Below are positions 14,887 through 25,200 of a stretch of 26,292 bases of DNA, piece after piece. Position numbers and translations under genes: made by a program. Each line of letters begins with the position of its first letter. Positions within the stretch are counted from its first letter, which is position 1. Source of the stretch: Muribaculaceae bacterium (GTDB taxonomy: Bacteria > Bacteroidota > Bacteroidia > Bacteroidales > Muribaculaceae); NCBI GenBank assembly GCA_902836725.1, contig CADFRV010000006.1:1-26292 (forward strand). Direction: 5' to 3'. The notes under the pieces are model-generated. The model had not been told where the DNA came from and ran no database searches. It saw only the letters and a program-made list of their open reading frames with translations.

Positions 14887-16230
14887 ATGAATTACAAGTT
14901 TCTGTTGACTGCGATTACCAGCGCAGCCATATGTATCGGAACTCACGCACAGGCAAATAGATCCGATAAGAACTCTGAAACCATAACCGAACTGAAAGTA
15001 TCAGACGTGTGGACCGCCTACGACGCGTTCAACACCGTCTACCTTGACCAGAACAAGTATATCTACAAGAACACCGACCGCGACCGCGCTGCCAAAGGAC
15101 GCGACCGCGGAGCTGCCGCCATATGGTGCCAGCCGATGTATGTGGATATGGCGCTCAATGCAGTGGAACTTGCAAAAAAGAGCGGCGACAAGAAAAAAGA
15201 GAAAGAGTATTCCGAACTGCTCACAAAAATAATTGACGGCAACATAGCCCATTACCTCAATTTCGATTTCGATGACTGCGACCTCAACCGCGGATGGTTC
15301 ATCTACGACGACATACAATGGTGGACAATAACAATGGCACGCGCCTATCTCGCCACAGGTAACGAACGCTACCGTGAACTTGCCGAGAGAAGCTTTGCGC
15401 GCGTATGGTACGGCTCTCCGCGTGTAGGTGACACAGGGTCGTATGCCGATCCTGAGAAAGGCCTTGGCGGCGGAATGTTCTGGCAGTGGCAGCCGATCGA
15501 CGCTCCCAATGCCAACGAAGCCGGACACGGCAAAATGTCGTGCATAAACTTCCCGACAGTGGTGGCAGCCATGCTTCTGCATGAAGCAGCGCCGGCAGAC
15601 CGCGCCGAAGACCCCAATCCCACATGGTGGGGAAACAAATACGGAGTGTTCAAGCGTCCCAACTACGAGACAAAAGACCGCTATCTGGAGATGGCAAAAG
15701 AGATCTACGACTGGAGTGCCAGAAATCTCGCCGATACCTCGACAGGCATGGTGCATGACAGCCGCCACGGAGACCACGCCGGAGGGCACCCTCTGATCTA
15801 CAACCAGGGTACATACATCGGAGCTTCAGCCCTGCTGTATCTGGCAACCGGAGAGGAACACTATCTGAAAAACGCCATGAAAGGGGCCGACTACTCCATC
15901 AATGTGATGTCGGCCGAGCACGGACTGCTCCCCTGGGCACACAACCGCCGCAAACCTTACGACCAGGGTAGCCTGGAGCAAGGTGTATATCCCGCCATCT
16001 GGGTGGAATATATGAAAATTCTTACCGACAGATGCGGACAGCCCCAATACCGTGAATTCATCGTGCACAACATAGAGGAAGGGTGGAAGAACCGCGACAG
16101 AAACCGCAATATATGCGACGGCGAATCGTGGAAACCCACCACCGACGAAAACATGATAGGCAGCTATGCCGCCTCATCGGTGCCGGCCATGATGCTCGCC
16201 ATCGCCCCACAGGTGATGCTTAAGAAATAA
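14887..16230 (+). CDS. GH76 family glycoside hydrolase (alpha-1,6-mannanase-like)
   Basis: Predicted secreted endo-acting enzyme of family GH76, whose characterised members cut alpha-1,6-mannan backbones such as those of yeast mannan. The 447-residue protein has a signal peptide (about 1-21, ending THA) and then an (alpha/alpha)6 barrel of normal length. The family's catalytic aspartate pair is D141-D142 in FIYDDIQWW, and YNQGTYIGA (305-313) matches the conserved YNQG region. There is no lipobox or sorting tail, so the product is probably periplasmic. It is the first gene of an operon and is followed after 23 bp by the glutaminase-A-like lipoprotein. The exact substrate may differ from mannan, since many family members are uncharacterised. 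Confidence 0.87.
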   Translation: MNYKFLLTAITSAAICIGTHAQANRSDKNSETITELKVSDVWTAYDAFNTVYLDQNKYIYKNTDRDRAAKGRDRGAAAIWCQPMYVDMALNAVELAKKSGDKKKEKEYSELLTKIIDGNIAHYLNFDFDDCDLNRGWFIYDDIQWWTITMARAYLATGNERYRELAERSFARVWYGSPRVGDTGSYADPEKGLGGGMFWQWQPIDAPNANEAGHGKMSCINFPTVVAAMLLHEAAPADRAEDPNPTWWGNKYGVFKRPNYETKDRYLEMAKEIYDWSARNLADTSTGMVHDSRHGDHAGGHPLIYNQGTYIGASALLYLATGEEHYLKNAMKGADYSINVMSAEHGLLPWAHNRRKPYDQGSLEQGVYPAIWVEYMKILTDRCGQPQYREFIVHNIEEGWKNRDRNRNICDGESWKPTTDENMIGSYAASSVPAMMLAIAPQVMLKK

Positions 16231-16253
16231 ATACCACTTAACTAACATATCAC

Positions 16254-18746
16254 ATGAAAAAACTGATTCTCGCGACACTGTTCGCGCCTTGCCTCATCTC
16301 GTGCGGCAGCTCAGGAAGCGCTTCACATGAGGTAATCAAAAACGATCTGAGGGCTCCGGCCTATCCTCTGGTAACCATCGACCCTTACACAAGCGCATGG
16401 TCACCCACGGATCAGCTTTACGAATCGTCTGTAATGCACTGGACCGGTATCGGCTTCCCCTTCATCGGAGTACTGAAAGTGGATGGTGTGCCCTACCGCT
16501 TCATGGGTCTGGAGGAGCAGGAGATGAAACCGATCGTCCCGACCTCTCAGCAGGCTGACTGGACAGGCCGCTGGACAACAGAGAAACCTGCCGGCGACTG
16601 GACTGCCGAGAACTACGACGACTCCAAATGGAAGACCGACAGAGGAGCTTTCGGCACCATGGAGAACGAGCCCACGGCCAAGACACAGTGGGGCACCCGC
16701 GAGATATGGGTACGCCGTACAGCCGACATAACCGAGAACCTTGGCGACCGTCCCGTATATCTGGAATTCTCCAATGACGACGACGCCATATTTTATATCA
16801 ACGGCACACAGATCTACAGCACAGGTCCTGTATGCAACAAAAACAAGATAATCAAACTCGACGATAAGGCACGTGCCGCCCTGCGCGAGGGATCCAACAC
16901 ACTCGCCGCCGAGTGCATCAACCCTGTCGGCAACGGTCTGCTCGACTTCGGACTGCTTATCCCGAAAGAGGCCAACAGATCGTTTGACCGCACAGCAGAC
17001 CAGACATCAGTAGACGTACAGGCTACTCAGACACACTATACCTTCACATGCGGCGACGTGAACCTGGCGCTGACATTCTCAGCCCCCATGTTCACAGACG
17101 ATCTGGAACTTCTCAGCCGTCCCGTCAATTATGTGACCTATACCGTAGACTCCAACGACGGCAAAGACCACGACGTAGAGATCTACTTCGAGGCATCTCC
17201 CCGCTGGGCACTCGACCAGCCCTACCAGGCATCAGCTTCCGAAGCCTATGAGAAAGACGGCCTCGTATACCTCAAGAGCGGCAGCAAAGAGCAGAAGACC
17301 CTCGCAAAACGCGGCGACCATGTGCGAATCGACTGGGGACACTTCTACATGGCAGCTCCCTCTGAGAACACAACCTACGGAATCGGCGGCGCCGACGCCC
17401 TCCGCGCGAACTTCGTGAAGGGAGAGAAACTCTCCGACAAGACCACAGGAGAGGACGCCGAAGGCCAGATGGCACTTGTATGCGACCTGGGCGAAGTAAA
17501 ATCAGCCACAGGCAAGATCATGATCGGCTACGACGACAACTACTCGATCCAGTACTTCGGCGAGAACCTCCGTCCCTACTGGAACCGCGACGGCTCCAAG
17601 ACCATCGGAAGCCAGTTCGCAGCCGCCAATGCAGAATATGACAAGCTGATCGACCGCTGCTACGCCTTCGACAAACAGCTTATGGAAGACGCCACCGCAG
17701 CCGGCGGCAAGAAATATGCCGAACTCTGCGCCCTGGCTTACCGCCAGACCCTGGCCGCACACAAGCTCGTGGAATCTCCCTCCGGCGAGATCCTGATGTT
17801 CTCCAAAGAGAACGACTCCAACGGCTCCATCGGTACTGTCGACATCACCTATCCTTCCGCACCGTTCTTCCTCTACTACAATCCCGAACTCGCCAAAGGC
17901 CTGATGAATTTCATCTACGAATACAGCGAGAGCGGCCGCTGGGAGAAACCTTTCCCCGCACATGACGTAGGCACCTATCCCCAGGCCAACGGCCAGACAT
18001 ACGGCGGCGACATGCCCATCGAAGAGGGCGGCAACATGATCATCATCACCGATGCAGTATGCCAGCAGGAGAATAGCCCCGAGTATGCCAAGAAGCACTG
18101 GAAAACCCTCACCACATGGGTTGACTACCTCGTTGAATACGGTCTCGATCCCGAGAACCAGCTTTGCACCGACGACTTCGCCGGCCACTTCGCACACAAC
18201 GTGAACCTCTCAGCCAAAGCAATCGTAGCCATCGCAGCCTACGCCCAGATGGCAGAAATGCAGGGTCTGACAGAAGTAGCCGAGAAATACAACAAGATCG
18301 CCCGCGACTATGCCGCAAAATGGGAAGAAATGGCCAATGACGGCGACCACTACCGTCTGACATTCGACAAGGAGGGCACCTGGAGCCAGAAATACAACCT
18401 GGTATGGGACAAACTGCTCGGCCTGAATGTATTCCCCAAAGAGATCGTAGACAAGGAGATCGCATACTACAAGACACGCCAGAACAAATATGGCCTGCCT
18501 CTTGACAACCGCGAGACCTATACCAAGAGCGACTGGATCGTATGGACAGCCACAATGGCTCCCGACCAGGAATCATTCGAGACTTTCATCACTCCGCTCT
18601 ACAGCTTCTATAACGAAACCGTGGACCGTGTGCCGATGAGCGACTGGGTATTCACCGACAATGATCATCGCCGCGGCTTCATGGCACGTGCGGTCGTAGG
18701 CGGATACTTCATCAAGATGCTTGAGCAGAAGAACGCCAACAAATAA
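16254..18746 (+). CDS. Glutaminase-A-like lipoprotein (DUF4964/5127/4965/1793)
   Basis: An 830-residue lipoprotein: the signal peptide ends in the lipobox LISC with the acylated cysteine at C17. The architecture is a DUF4964-like head (about 30-95), an inserted jelly roll (about 100-240), a DUF5127-like sandwich (about 245-440) and the helical DUF4965/DUF1793 region (about 445-825). Motifs shared with the first half of the GH2 fusion include FSKEN, MPIEE or MPLEE, LCTDDF (637-642), NLSxKAI, DGDHYR, GTWSQKYN and KYGLPLD. The family name comes from a fungal glutaminase (GtaA), but the helical barrel resembles glycoside hydrolase barrels, and this gene sits between GH76 and GH92 in an operon. 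A glycan-directed activity is therefore more likely than glutamine hydrolysis, though unproven. D640, D641 and E591 are candidate acidic catalytic residues because the surrounding blocks are conserved in both paralogues. Confidence 0.85.
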   Translation: MKKLILATLFAPCLISCGSSGSASHEVIKNDLRAPAYPLVTIDPYTSAWSPTDQLYESSVMHWTGIGFPFIGVLKVDGVPYRFMGLEEQEMKPIVPTSQQADWTGRWTTEKPAGDWTAENYDDSKWKTDRGAFGTMENEPTAKTQWGTREIWVRRTADITENLGDRPVYLEFSNDDDAIFYINGTQIYSTGPVCNKNKIIKLDDKARAALREGSNTLAAECINPVGNGLLDFGLLIPKEANRSFDRTADQTSVDVQATQTHYTFTCGDVNLALTFSAPMFTDDLELLSRPVNYVTYTVDSNDGKDHDVEIYFEASPRWALDQPYQASASEAYEKDGLVYLKSGSKEQKTLAKRGDHVRIDWGHFYMAAPSENTTYGIGGADALRANFVKGEKLSDKTTGEDAEGQMALVCDLGEVKSATGKIMIGYDDNYSIQYFGENLRPYWNRDGSKTIGSQFAAANAEYDKLIDRCYAFDKQLMEDATAAGGKKYAELCALAYRQTLAAHKLVESPSGEILMFSKENDSNGSIGTVDITYPSAPFFLYYNPELAKGLMNFIYEYSESGRWEKPFPAHDVGTYPQANGQTYGGDMPIEEGGNMIIITDAVCQQENSPEYAKKHWKTLTTWVDYLVEYGLDPENQLCTDDFAGHFAHNVNLSAKAIVAIAAYAQMAEMQGLTEVAEKYNKIARDYAAKWEEMANDGDHYRLTFDKEGTWSQKYNLVWDKLLGLNVFPKEIVDKEIAYYKTRQNKYGLPLDNRETYTKSDWIVWTATMAPDQESFETFITPLYSFYNETVDRVPMSDWVFTDNDHRRGFMARAVVGGYFIKMLEQKNANK

Positions 18747-18763
18747 TCAACAGTAACACCAAG

Positions 18764-18804
18764 ACCTGTCAGCCGAACCGTATATACGGTGCCGGCTGAC
18801 AGGT
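18764..18804. other. Large hairpin inside the operon, between DUF4965 and GH92 genes
   Basis: ACCTGTCAGCCG (18764-18775) pairs perfectly over 12 bp with CGGCTGACAGGT (18793-18804). The loop itself contains the palindrome ACCGTATATACGGT (18777-18790). No T-tract follows. It lies in the 82-bp gap before GH92 and could protect the upstream mRNA, reduce downstream transcription or act as a processing site. Confidence 0.75.
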
Positions 18805-18828
18805 GTTCTATCAATACAAATTCCCGTA

Positions 18829-21138
18829 ATGAACTACTTAAAGCATTTAGCAACCGTAGCGCTCGCAGCAGGAATAGCAGCAGGCGCAGGAGCAGTGGAA
18901 TCGCCTGTAGATTATGTGAATCCGCTGGTAGGATCACAGTCGAAGCACTCACTTTCCACAGGCAATACCTATCCCGCGATAGCAATGCCCTGGGGCATGA
19001 ACTTCTGGACCCCCCAGACCGGAAAAATGGGGGACGGCTGGGCCTATACGTATGACGCAGACAAAATCCGCGGTTTCAAACAGACCCACCAGCCAAGCCC
19101 GTGGATCAACGACCACGGCCAGTTCGCCATCATGCCAGTCACCGGCAAACCGGTATTTGACCAGGACGAGCGCGCAAGCTGGTACTCACACAAGGCGGAA
19201 GTATCAAAACCCTACTATTACCGCGCTTATCTGGCAGACCACGACGTAGTGGCGGAGATCACCCCTACAGACCGTGCCGCCATGCTCCGCTTCACTTTCC
19301 CGCAGACAGATGACGCATATGTGGTTGTAGACGCACTTGACAACGGCTCATATGTGAACATCATCCCCGCCGAGAACAAAATCGTAGGCTACACCACCAA
19401 AAACAGCGGCGGTGTGCCCGACAATTTCAGAAACTACTTCATAATCGAGTTCGACAAACCTTTCACTTACACAGCTTCTGTATCTGACGGCAAGATAGAC
19501 ACGTCGTCGCTGAAAGCCGAATGCAACCATGCCGGCGCCATAATCGGCTTCAAAACCAAGAAAGGTGAGATCGTGAACGCACGCGTGGCGTCATCGTTCA
19601 TCAGCCCCGAACAGGCCGAGCTCAACCTCCGCAGAGAGATCGGCAACGACAGCTTCGATACAATCGAACAGAAAGGACGCGACATATGGAACGAAACACT
19701 CGGACGCATCGACGTAGAGGACAATGACATAGACCGTCTGCGCACATTCTACTCCTGCATGTACCGCTCGGTTCTGTTCCCCATGAGCTTCTATGAGATC
19801 GACGCCGCCGGCAAACCGGTGCACTATAGCCCGTTCAACGGGAAAGTGATGCCCGGCTACATGTTCACAGGCACAGGTTTCTGGGACACATTCCGCTGCC
19901 TTTTCCCGTTCCTGAACCTTATGTACCCCTCAATGAACGAGAAGATGCAGGAAGGTCTGGCCAACACTTTCAAAGAGAGCGGTTTCCTTCCCGAATGGGC
20001 AAGCCCGGGACACCGCGGCTGCATGGTCGGCAACAACTCAGCCTCCATCGTTGCCGACGCATGGCTCAACGGCCTGCGCGGTTTCGACGAGGAGACAATC
20101 TGGGAAGCAGTGACACACGGAGCCAACAATGTGCATCCCCAGGTGCCCTCAACAGGCCGTCTCGGTCACGAGTATTACAACAAACTCGGATATGTGCCCT
20201 ACAACGTGGGTATCAACGAGAGCGCCGCACGCACTCTGGAGTATGCATATGACGACTGGTGCATCTATCAGCTCGGCAAAGCACTCGGCAAATCTGAAAA
20301 GGAACTGAAACCCTACGCACAGCGTGCCCTTAACTACAAAAACCTCTTCGACAAGGAACACAACCTGATGCGCGGCCGCAACGAGGACGGCACATTCCAG
20401 AGCCCGTTCAATCCTCTGAAATGGGGCGACGCATTCACCGAAGGCAACAGCTGGCACTACTCATGGAGCGTGTTCCACGATCCCCAGGGTCTGATCGACC
20501 TCATGGGGGGCAAGGAAACATTCAACCAGATGATGGACTCGGTGATGGCAGTTCCGCCACTGTTTGACGACAGCTACTACGGGGCTGTGATCCATGAGAT
20601 CCGTGAGATGCAGATCATGAACATGGGCAACTATGCTCACGGCAACCAGCCCATACAGCATATGCTTTACCTCTACAACTATTCCGGCCAACCCTGGAAG
20701 ACGCAGAAGTGGGTGCGCGAGGTAATGGACAAGATGTACCTCGCTACCCCCGACGGCTACTGCGGCGACGAGGACAACGGCCAGACCTCCGCATGGTATG
20801 TATTCTCCGCCATGGGATTCTATCCAGTATGTCCCGGCAGCGGCGAATATATCATCGGCACTCCCCTCTTCAAGAAAATGACACTGAACCTGGAGAACGG
20901 GAACAAAGTGGTAATCACAGCTCCGGACAACAGCCGCAAGAACTGCTATGTGGATGCTGTAATGGTCAACGGCGCCCCCTACGATCTCAACTACTTCACA
21001 CATGCACAGCTTGACCGCGGCGCCTACATCACTTTCGAGATGTCGGACAAGCCCAACGTAAAACGCGGTTCAGACGAGAAATCGTATCCCTATTCTTTCA
21101 GCAACGAACTTAAACAACAGTCTAAAAAGAAAAAATAA
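18829..21138 (+). CDS. GH92 exo-alpha-mannosidase, probably alpha-1,2
   Basis: Predicted calcium-dependent inverting exo-alpha-mannosidase. The 769-residue length is typical. A signal peptide (about 1-22) precedes the N-terminal beta-sandwich (about 25-280) and the (alpha/alpha)6 catalytic domain. By alignment with the studied Bacteroides enzyme BT3990, the general acid is E538 in DAFTEGNSW and the base aspartates are D647 and D649 in CGDEDNGQ. The +1-site residues linked with alpha-1,2 specificity also appear to be present: W92 in HQPSPWI and H589-E590 in AVIHEIREM. There is no lipobox or sorting tail, so a periplasmic location is likely. The GH43 gene starts 3 bp after its stop, indicating co-transcription. 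The protein ends in a lysine-rich stretch. Confidence 0.93.
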   Translation: MNYLKHLATVALAAGIAAGAGAVESPVDYVNPLVGSQSKHSLSTGNTYPAIAMPWGMNFWTPQTGKMGDGWAYTYDADKIRGFKQTHQPSPWINDHGQFAIMPVTGKPVFDQDERASWYSHKAEVSKPYYYRAYLADHDVVAEITPTDRAAMLRFTFPQTDDAYVVVDALDNGSYVNIIPAENKIVGYTTKNSGGVPDNFRNYFIIEFDKPFTYTASVSDGKIDTSSLKAECNHAGAIIGFKTKKGEIVNARVASSFISPEQAELNLRREIGNDSFDTIEQKGRDIWNETLGRIDVEDNDIDRLRTFYSCMYRSVLFPMSFYEIDAAGKPVHYSPFNGKVMPGYMFTGTGFWDTFRCLFPFLNLMYPSMNEKMQEGLANTFKESGFLPEWASPGHRGCMVGNNSASIVADAWLNGLRGFDEETIWEAVTHGANNVHPQVPSTGRLGHEYYNKLGYVPYNVGINESAARTLEYAYDDWCIYQLGKALGKSEKELKPYAQRALNYKNLFDKEHNLMRGRNEDGTFQSPFNPLKWGDAFTEGNSWHYSWSVFHDPQGLIDLMGGKETFNQMMDSVMAVPPLFDDSYYGAVIHEIREMQIMNMGNYAHGNQPIQHMLYLYNYSGQPWKTQKWVREVMDKMYLATPDGYCGDEDNGQTSAWYVFSAMGFYPVCPGSGEYIIGTPLFKKMTLNLENGNKVVITAPDNSRKNCYVDAVMVNGAPYDLNYFTHAQLDRGAYITFEMSDKPNVKRGSDEKSYPYSFSNELKQQSKKKK

Positions 21139-21141
21139 GCG

Positions 21142-22122
21142 ATGCTGAAACTACGTAATCTCATAATAGGATCCGTAGTGGCGGCCGCCGGCATAGTTCC
21201 GGCGGTTGCCCTCGGAGCCAATCCGGTCTTCGAAGGGTGGTATGCCGATCCGGAAGGTGTGGTTTATGACGACACTTACTGGATCTATCCCACATGGAGC
21301 GACGAATATGAACGCCAGACGTTCATCGACTGTTTCTCGTCGAAAGACCTTGTGAACTGGACACGCCACCACTCGGTGATAGATACTACCGAGGTGAAAT
21401 GGGCGCACAAATGCATGTGGGCTCCCGCCGCCCTGCGCAAAGACGGCAAGTACTACATATTCTTCGGTGCCAACGATGTGCACCAGGGGGAAATCGGAGG
21501 TATCGGTGTCGGCGTGAGCACACGCCCCGACGGTCCTTTCCGCGACCATATCGGCAAACCTCTGATCAACGACATTGTAAACGGCGCACAGCCGATAGAC
21601 CAGTTTGTGTTTCTTGACGACGACGGCACTTACTACATGTACTACGGCGGATGGGGCCACTGCAATATCGTGAAACTCAGCGATGACTTCAAATCGCTCG
21701 TGCCCTTCCCCGACGGGGAGACTTACAAAGAGGTAACCCCTGAAAACTACGTGGAGGGTCCGTTCATGTTCAAACGCGACGGAAAATACTATTTCATGTG
21801 GAGCGAAGGAGGATGGGGCGGCCCCGACTATTGCGTAGCCTATGCGATAGCCGACAGCCCGTTCGGTCCGTTCAAACGTGAAGGGGTAATCCTGAAACAG
21901 GATCCCGAGATAGCAACCGGCGCAGGTCACCACTCTGTAATCCAGGTGCCAGATACAGATGAATACTACATCGTGTATCACCGCCGCCCTGCCGGAGAGA
22001 CTGCACGCGATTTCCGTGTCACTTGCATCGACCGCATGACTTTTGACAAGAACGGCCGTATCAATCCGGTTAAAATGACAAAGGAAGGTGTAAATCCACG
22101 GCCTATAAAGCTGAAAAAATAA
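21142..22122 (+). CDS. GH43 family glycoside hydrolase
   Basis: A five-bladed beta-propeller exo-glycosidase of clan GH-F, 326 residues, with a signal peptide (about 1-26, ending ALGA). The three catalytic acids are visible: base D36 in GWYADPE, pKa-modulating D153 in PIDQFVF, and acid E205 in YVEGPFMF. Family members remove arabinofuranose, xylose or galactose; the subfamily and substrate cannot be fixed here. It is a single-domain enzyme without the C-terminal sandwich found in many xylosidases. It is the last gene of the operon, 3 bp after GH92, and is followed by a strong terminator. Confidence 0.9.
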   Translation: MLKLRNLIIGSVVAAAGIVPAVALGANPVFEGWYADPEGVVYDDTYWIYPTWSDEYERQTFIDCFSSKDLVNWTRHHSVIDTTEVKWAHKCMWAPAALRKDGKYYIFFGANDVHQGEIGGIGVGVSTRPDGPFRDHIGKPLINDIVNGAQPIDQFVFLDDDGTYYMYYGGWGHCNIVKLSDDFKSLVPFPDGETYKEVTPENYVEGPFMFKRDGKYYFMWSEGGWGGPDYCVAYAIADSPFGPFKREGVILKQDPEIATGAGHHSVIQVPDTDEYYIVYHRRPAGETARDFRVTCIDRMTFDKNGRINPVKMTKEGVNPRPIKLKK

Positions 22123-22152
22123 TCCTTATTTTTTCGGAATTATCCATACAAC

Positions 22153-22200
22153 GCGCCCGCCTGAGACTTTTCAATCTCTAAGGCGGGCGCAGTTATTATT
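22153..22200. terminator. Intrinsic terminator between convergent genes, probably bidirectional
   Basis: GCGCCCGCCT (22153-22162) pairs perfectly with AGGCGGGCGC (22181-22190), and the stem extends through GAGA and TCTC. TTATTATT follows on the plus strand, with a looser T-rich stretch on the minus side. It closes the GH43 gene and probably also the converging phosphatase/PI-PLC gene. Confidence 0.8.
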
Positions 22201-22282
22201 AAGAGTGCTTCCTGCGGGAAGATTCATTTGTCAGAGCCTCCACTCGCGTGTCGGCACTATAGATGCGTGTGCGCACTATCGA

Positions 22283-25200
22283 TCAACGGACAACCATCTT
22301 GCAGGCGGCACCGGCGGTTCTTACAATGTATATGCCTGGAGCGGTAACAGAGATTTTACCGTAGCCTGTAGCATAGAGGACGCCTCCTGTGGTGTAGACC
22401 TCTATCAGACCATTTGCACGCACCTCTCCGTTTGCGACGATGGCAATATCATCTTCGGAGCTTACAGCCACATCCTCGACACCGGAACTCTTGCCACGCA
22501 TTGTATAACGGAAATTGTTGCCAATGACGGCATCAACAAGCTTGTGGCCATTAACATCATAATCACCTGAACGATCCACACCGGCATAGTCCATCATAAC
22601 AAGGCCGGCAGGACCCGCATTGGCTTCGTCAGACAGATAGTCAACTACAGCGATATTGGTAGAAGCGGCATTGAGACGGTAAGCATCAGCTGTGGCGAAG
22701 AGACCTGTCTGAGAGTAACCGGAAGTATGGTTTATAACCCAGTTGTGCGAGGATGATGTATTGAGTTTCACAGAATGGTCAAGCAAGTTGCTGATAGCGC
22801 TGAGTTTTTTATCCATCGCATTGCGTGTCTCATAGAAATCCTGCACATGGAGGCGGGCATATGCTCTGGAATTGGTGCCTGTAACGCGTCCGTTGCCCTG
22901 CTCTGAAAAGTCTGCGCTGTGTGTCCATCCGGTTATAAAACCGCCAACAGGTTTAGTCGCATATTTGTCACGGCTGAGCAACAGAATTTTTCCACGCACG
23001 TCAGCTACAGTAAGAGTATTTGTGAAGTCAACAAAACGGCCTGCATATTTTTCATCAGCAAGTGTCTGCTCTACCAGTCCATTCCAGAGTTCTTTGTCGG
23101 ACGCGCTCTCATGATCATCCTCATGGCGCATAACAACCACAGCAAATTCAGTAGGATAATTGTCAAGCTGCTCACAAATCGCGGATAAAGCCTCGTCGAA
23201 TGTAACCTTTGTCTCCACTATGCCGTGGTATATCTTCAAAATCCCATCGGAAACAGAGGGGCGGAGATCAAAAGCACGTATGCCAGCTTCAAACTGCCCT
23301 ACAAGGCTCAGTTCCTGAGTGCGGGCAAAAGAATCCATTGTAGTGCCGTTGCCTGTGGCAGCATCGTGTGTGCCGGGAATCGAGACCTGATGCAGATATG
23401 CATTGTCTTCAAGACGGCTCATCCATGCATCTATGACAGCCTTCTCGACAGTAAAACCGATGCGGGGTGATATTTCCTTTCCGTCGGCAGTGCGGATACA
23501 AGCCTCATAAACGCCTTCTGCAGGTGCCTCAAAACCAACAACTCCCCCATTGTCGGCAACGGGAATATCGGCAATCAGTGTCTCACCGGAATATACAGAG
23601 AGTGTGACACCATCCCATGCAGGAGTTCCTTCATATACGAATCTTACTTCATCACCTGAGTGATATCCTTTTTTCTCAGTCTCGAGAAGTACAGGCTTTC
23701 CAACGATGAAATAGCTTCTCTCTACCGGTTCGTAATATTGGTCAGCGATACAGTATGTCGCATAATACAGACCGTCTGACACAGGGGTTGTATAGTTGAA
23801 ATTTCCGGAAACGTTAAGAGTGACAGTACCCATAGGATCACTTCCGGCATATGCGTAGGAATGTGACTTGCCATTCTTGACGACAGCTACGGTAGAAGTA
23901 TATATACCTACCCAGTCTTTGGAAATGCAAGGCGCATTTTCAAGCTGCACGACGATGGGGTCACCAACTTCATACACAAATTTATCGGTGGAAACAGACG
24001 GAGTGGCAGAGTCATCGCAGTTGTCGCTCACGACGAAGTATGCACGCGGAGAAATCTCTGTATAACCACCGTCTTTGAAAAGTACAGCGAAATAGGCTCC
24101 AGGAGTATTTATCGTAAAATCCCAACTGCCTGAGGCATCTTTGGTGTATTCATACAGATCGGATGTGTCGGAAGTTCCAGGAGTGTAATGTTCCTTATAT
24201 ATTCCGACCCAGGCATCAGTATTGAGCGGTGCACCGCCATAGGTAAGATGCAACTGGGTGCCGGTATGGAAGAAACGGCCTCCCAGATCTACAGTAGCGG
24301 GGTCACCGGCGCCTTCAACAGCAAATTTTACCGGTTCTGAAAATTCAGACCATTCGATATTGGCATTGCGGTTGCAGACACGGATGTAATATGTGCCATT
24401 GGGGAGATCGCCGTTCTCTACAGTAAACTTCTTCAGATCAAGATCCTTGTTTATGTCAAGAGGACGGAAATCTTCTGTAGCGCCATAAAAATCCTCAGCG
24501 TTGATAACCTTATCAATAACGGTCGACTTGAACTCCGCATCAGATGCTATCTGATAACGCACAGCATACGGGGATGCGGCATCGGCCGTAGACTGTGTGA
24601 AAGTATAAGGAAGAGTCACCGTCTCATCCACGGGAGCGATCACAGGACGGGCGGGGATTTCTCCGGCATCAATAGTGCGGGTGAAAGTATCCACCAGTTC
24701 ATTATCAAGAGCCAGACGCGAGTTACCGATAGAATAGCAATCTACGGTCATGGTGCGTGTCTCGGGATCGAATTCGAGGATCTGGTATGTCCAGTGGTCG
24801 ATTGTCTTCTGAACCTCGTCGTGATTGAAATTATCTGGTGTCTTCCCCCAAAGCTGCTCGTAGCCTTCGGCCGAGGTGCCGACGCCACCACCAGTTATTA
24901 TATGATATACGGGAGAATCAGTCATCTGGCCACGCGCATACAGATGGTGATGTCCGGCGCAATTGAGCACATGCTTCGGAGTTGAGGACAGTATCGGCAT
25001 GATCTCGTCTAACATCCATTGCGATACGTCACCGGCGTACTGCTCTGCATAGAGCGGACGATGCTGCACACTGACGACAAACTCTACCGAGGGATCAACA
25101 GAAGCTGCGGCAATGACTTTACGGACCCACATTTTCTGCGCTACCGAAGGATCGTCGGAATTGAGTACTACAAAGAGTACGGAACCGGTCTGGTATGCAT

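Noticed and set aside
14745..14960. Small plus-strand frame of 71 codons
   Set aside because: It begins in the terminator T-tract and overlaps the GH76 start in another frame; the translation has no recognisable feature.
21151..21981. Minus-strand frame of 276 codons opposite GH43
   Set aside because: GH43 on the plus strand has all catalytic residues and a tight operon position; the antisense frame shows no family features.
22207..22220. Short hairpin CTTCC/GGAAG between the convergent genes
   Set aside because: Only a 5-bp stem next to a much stronger terminator; not distinguishable from chance.
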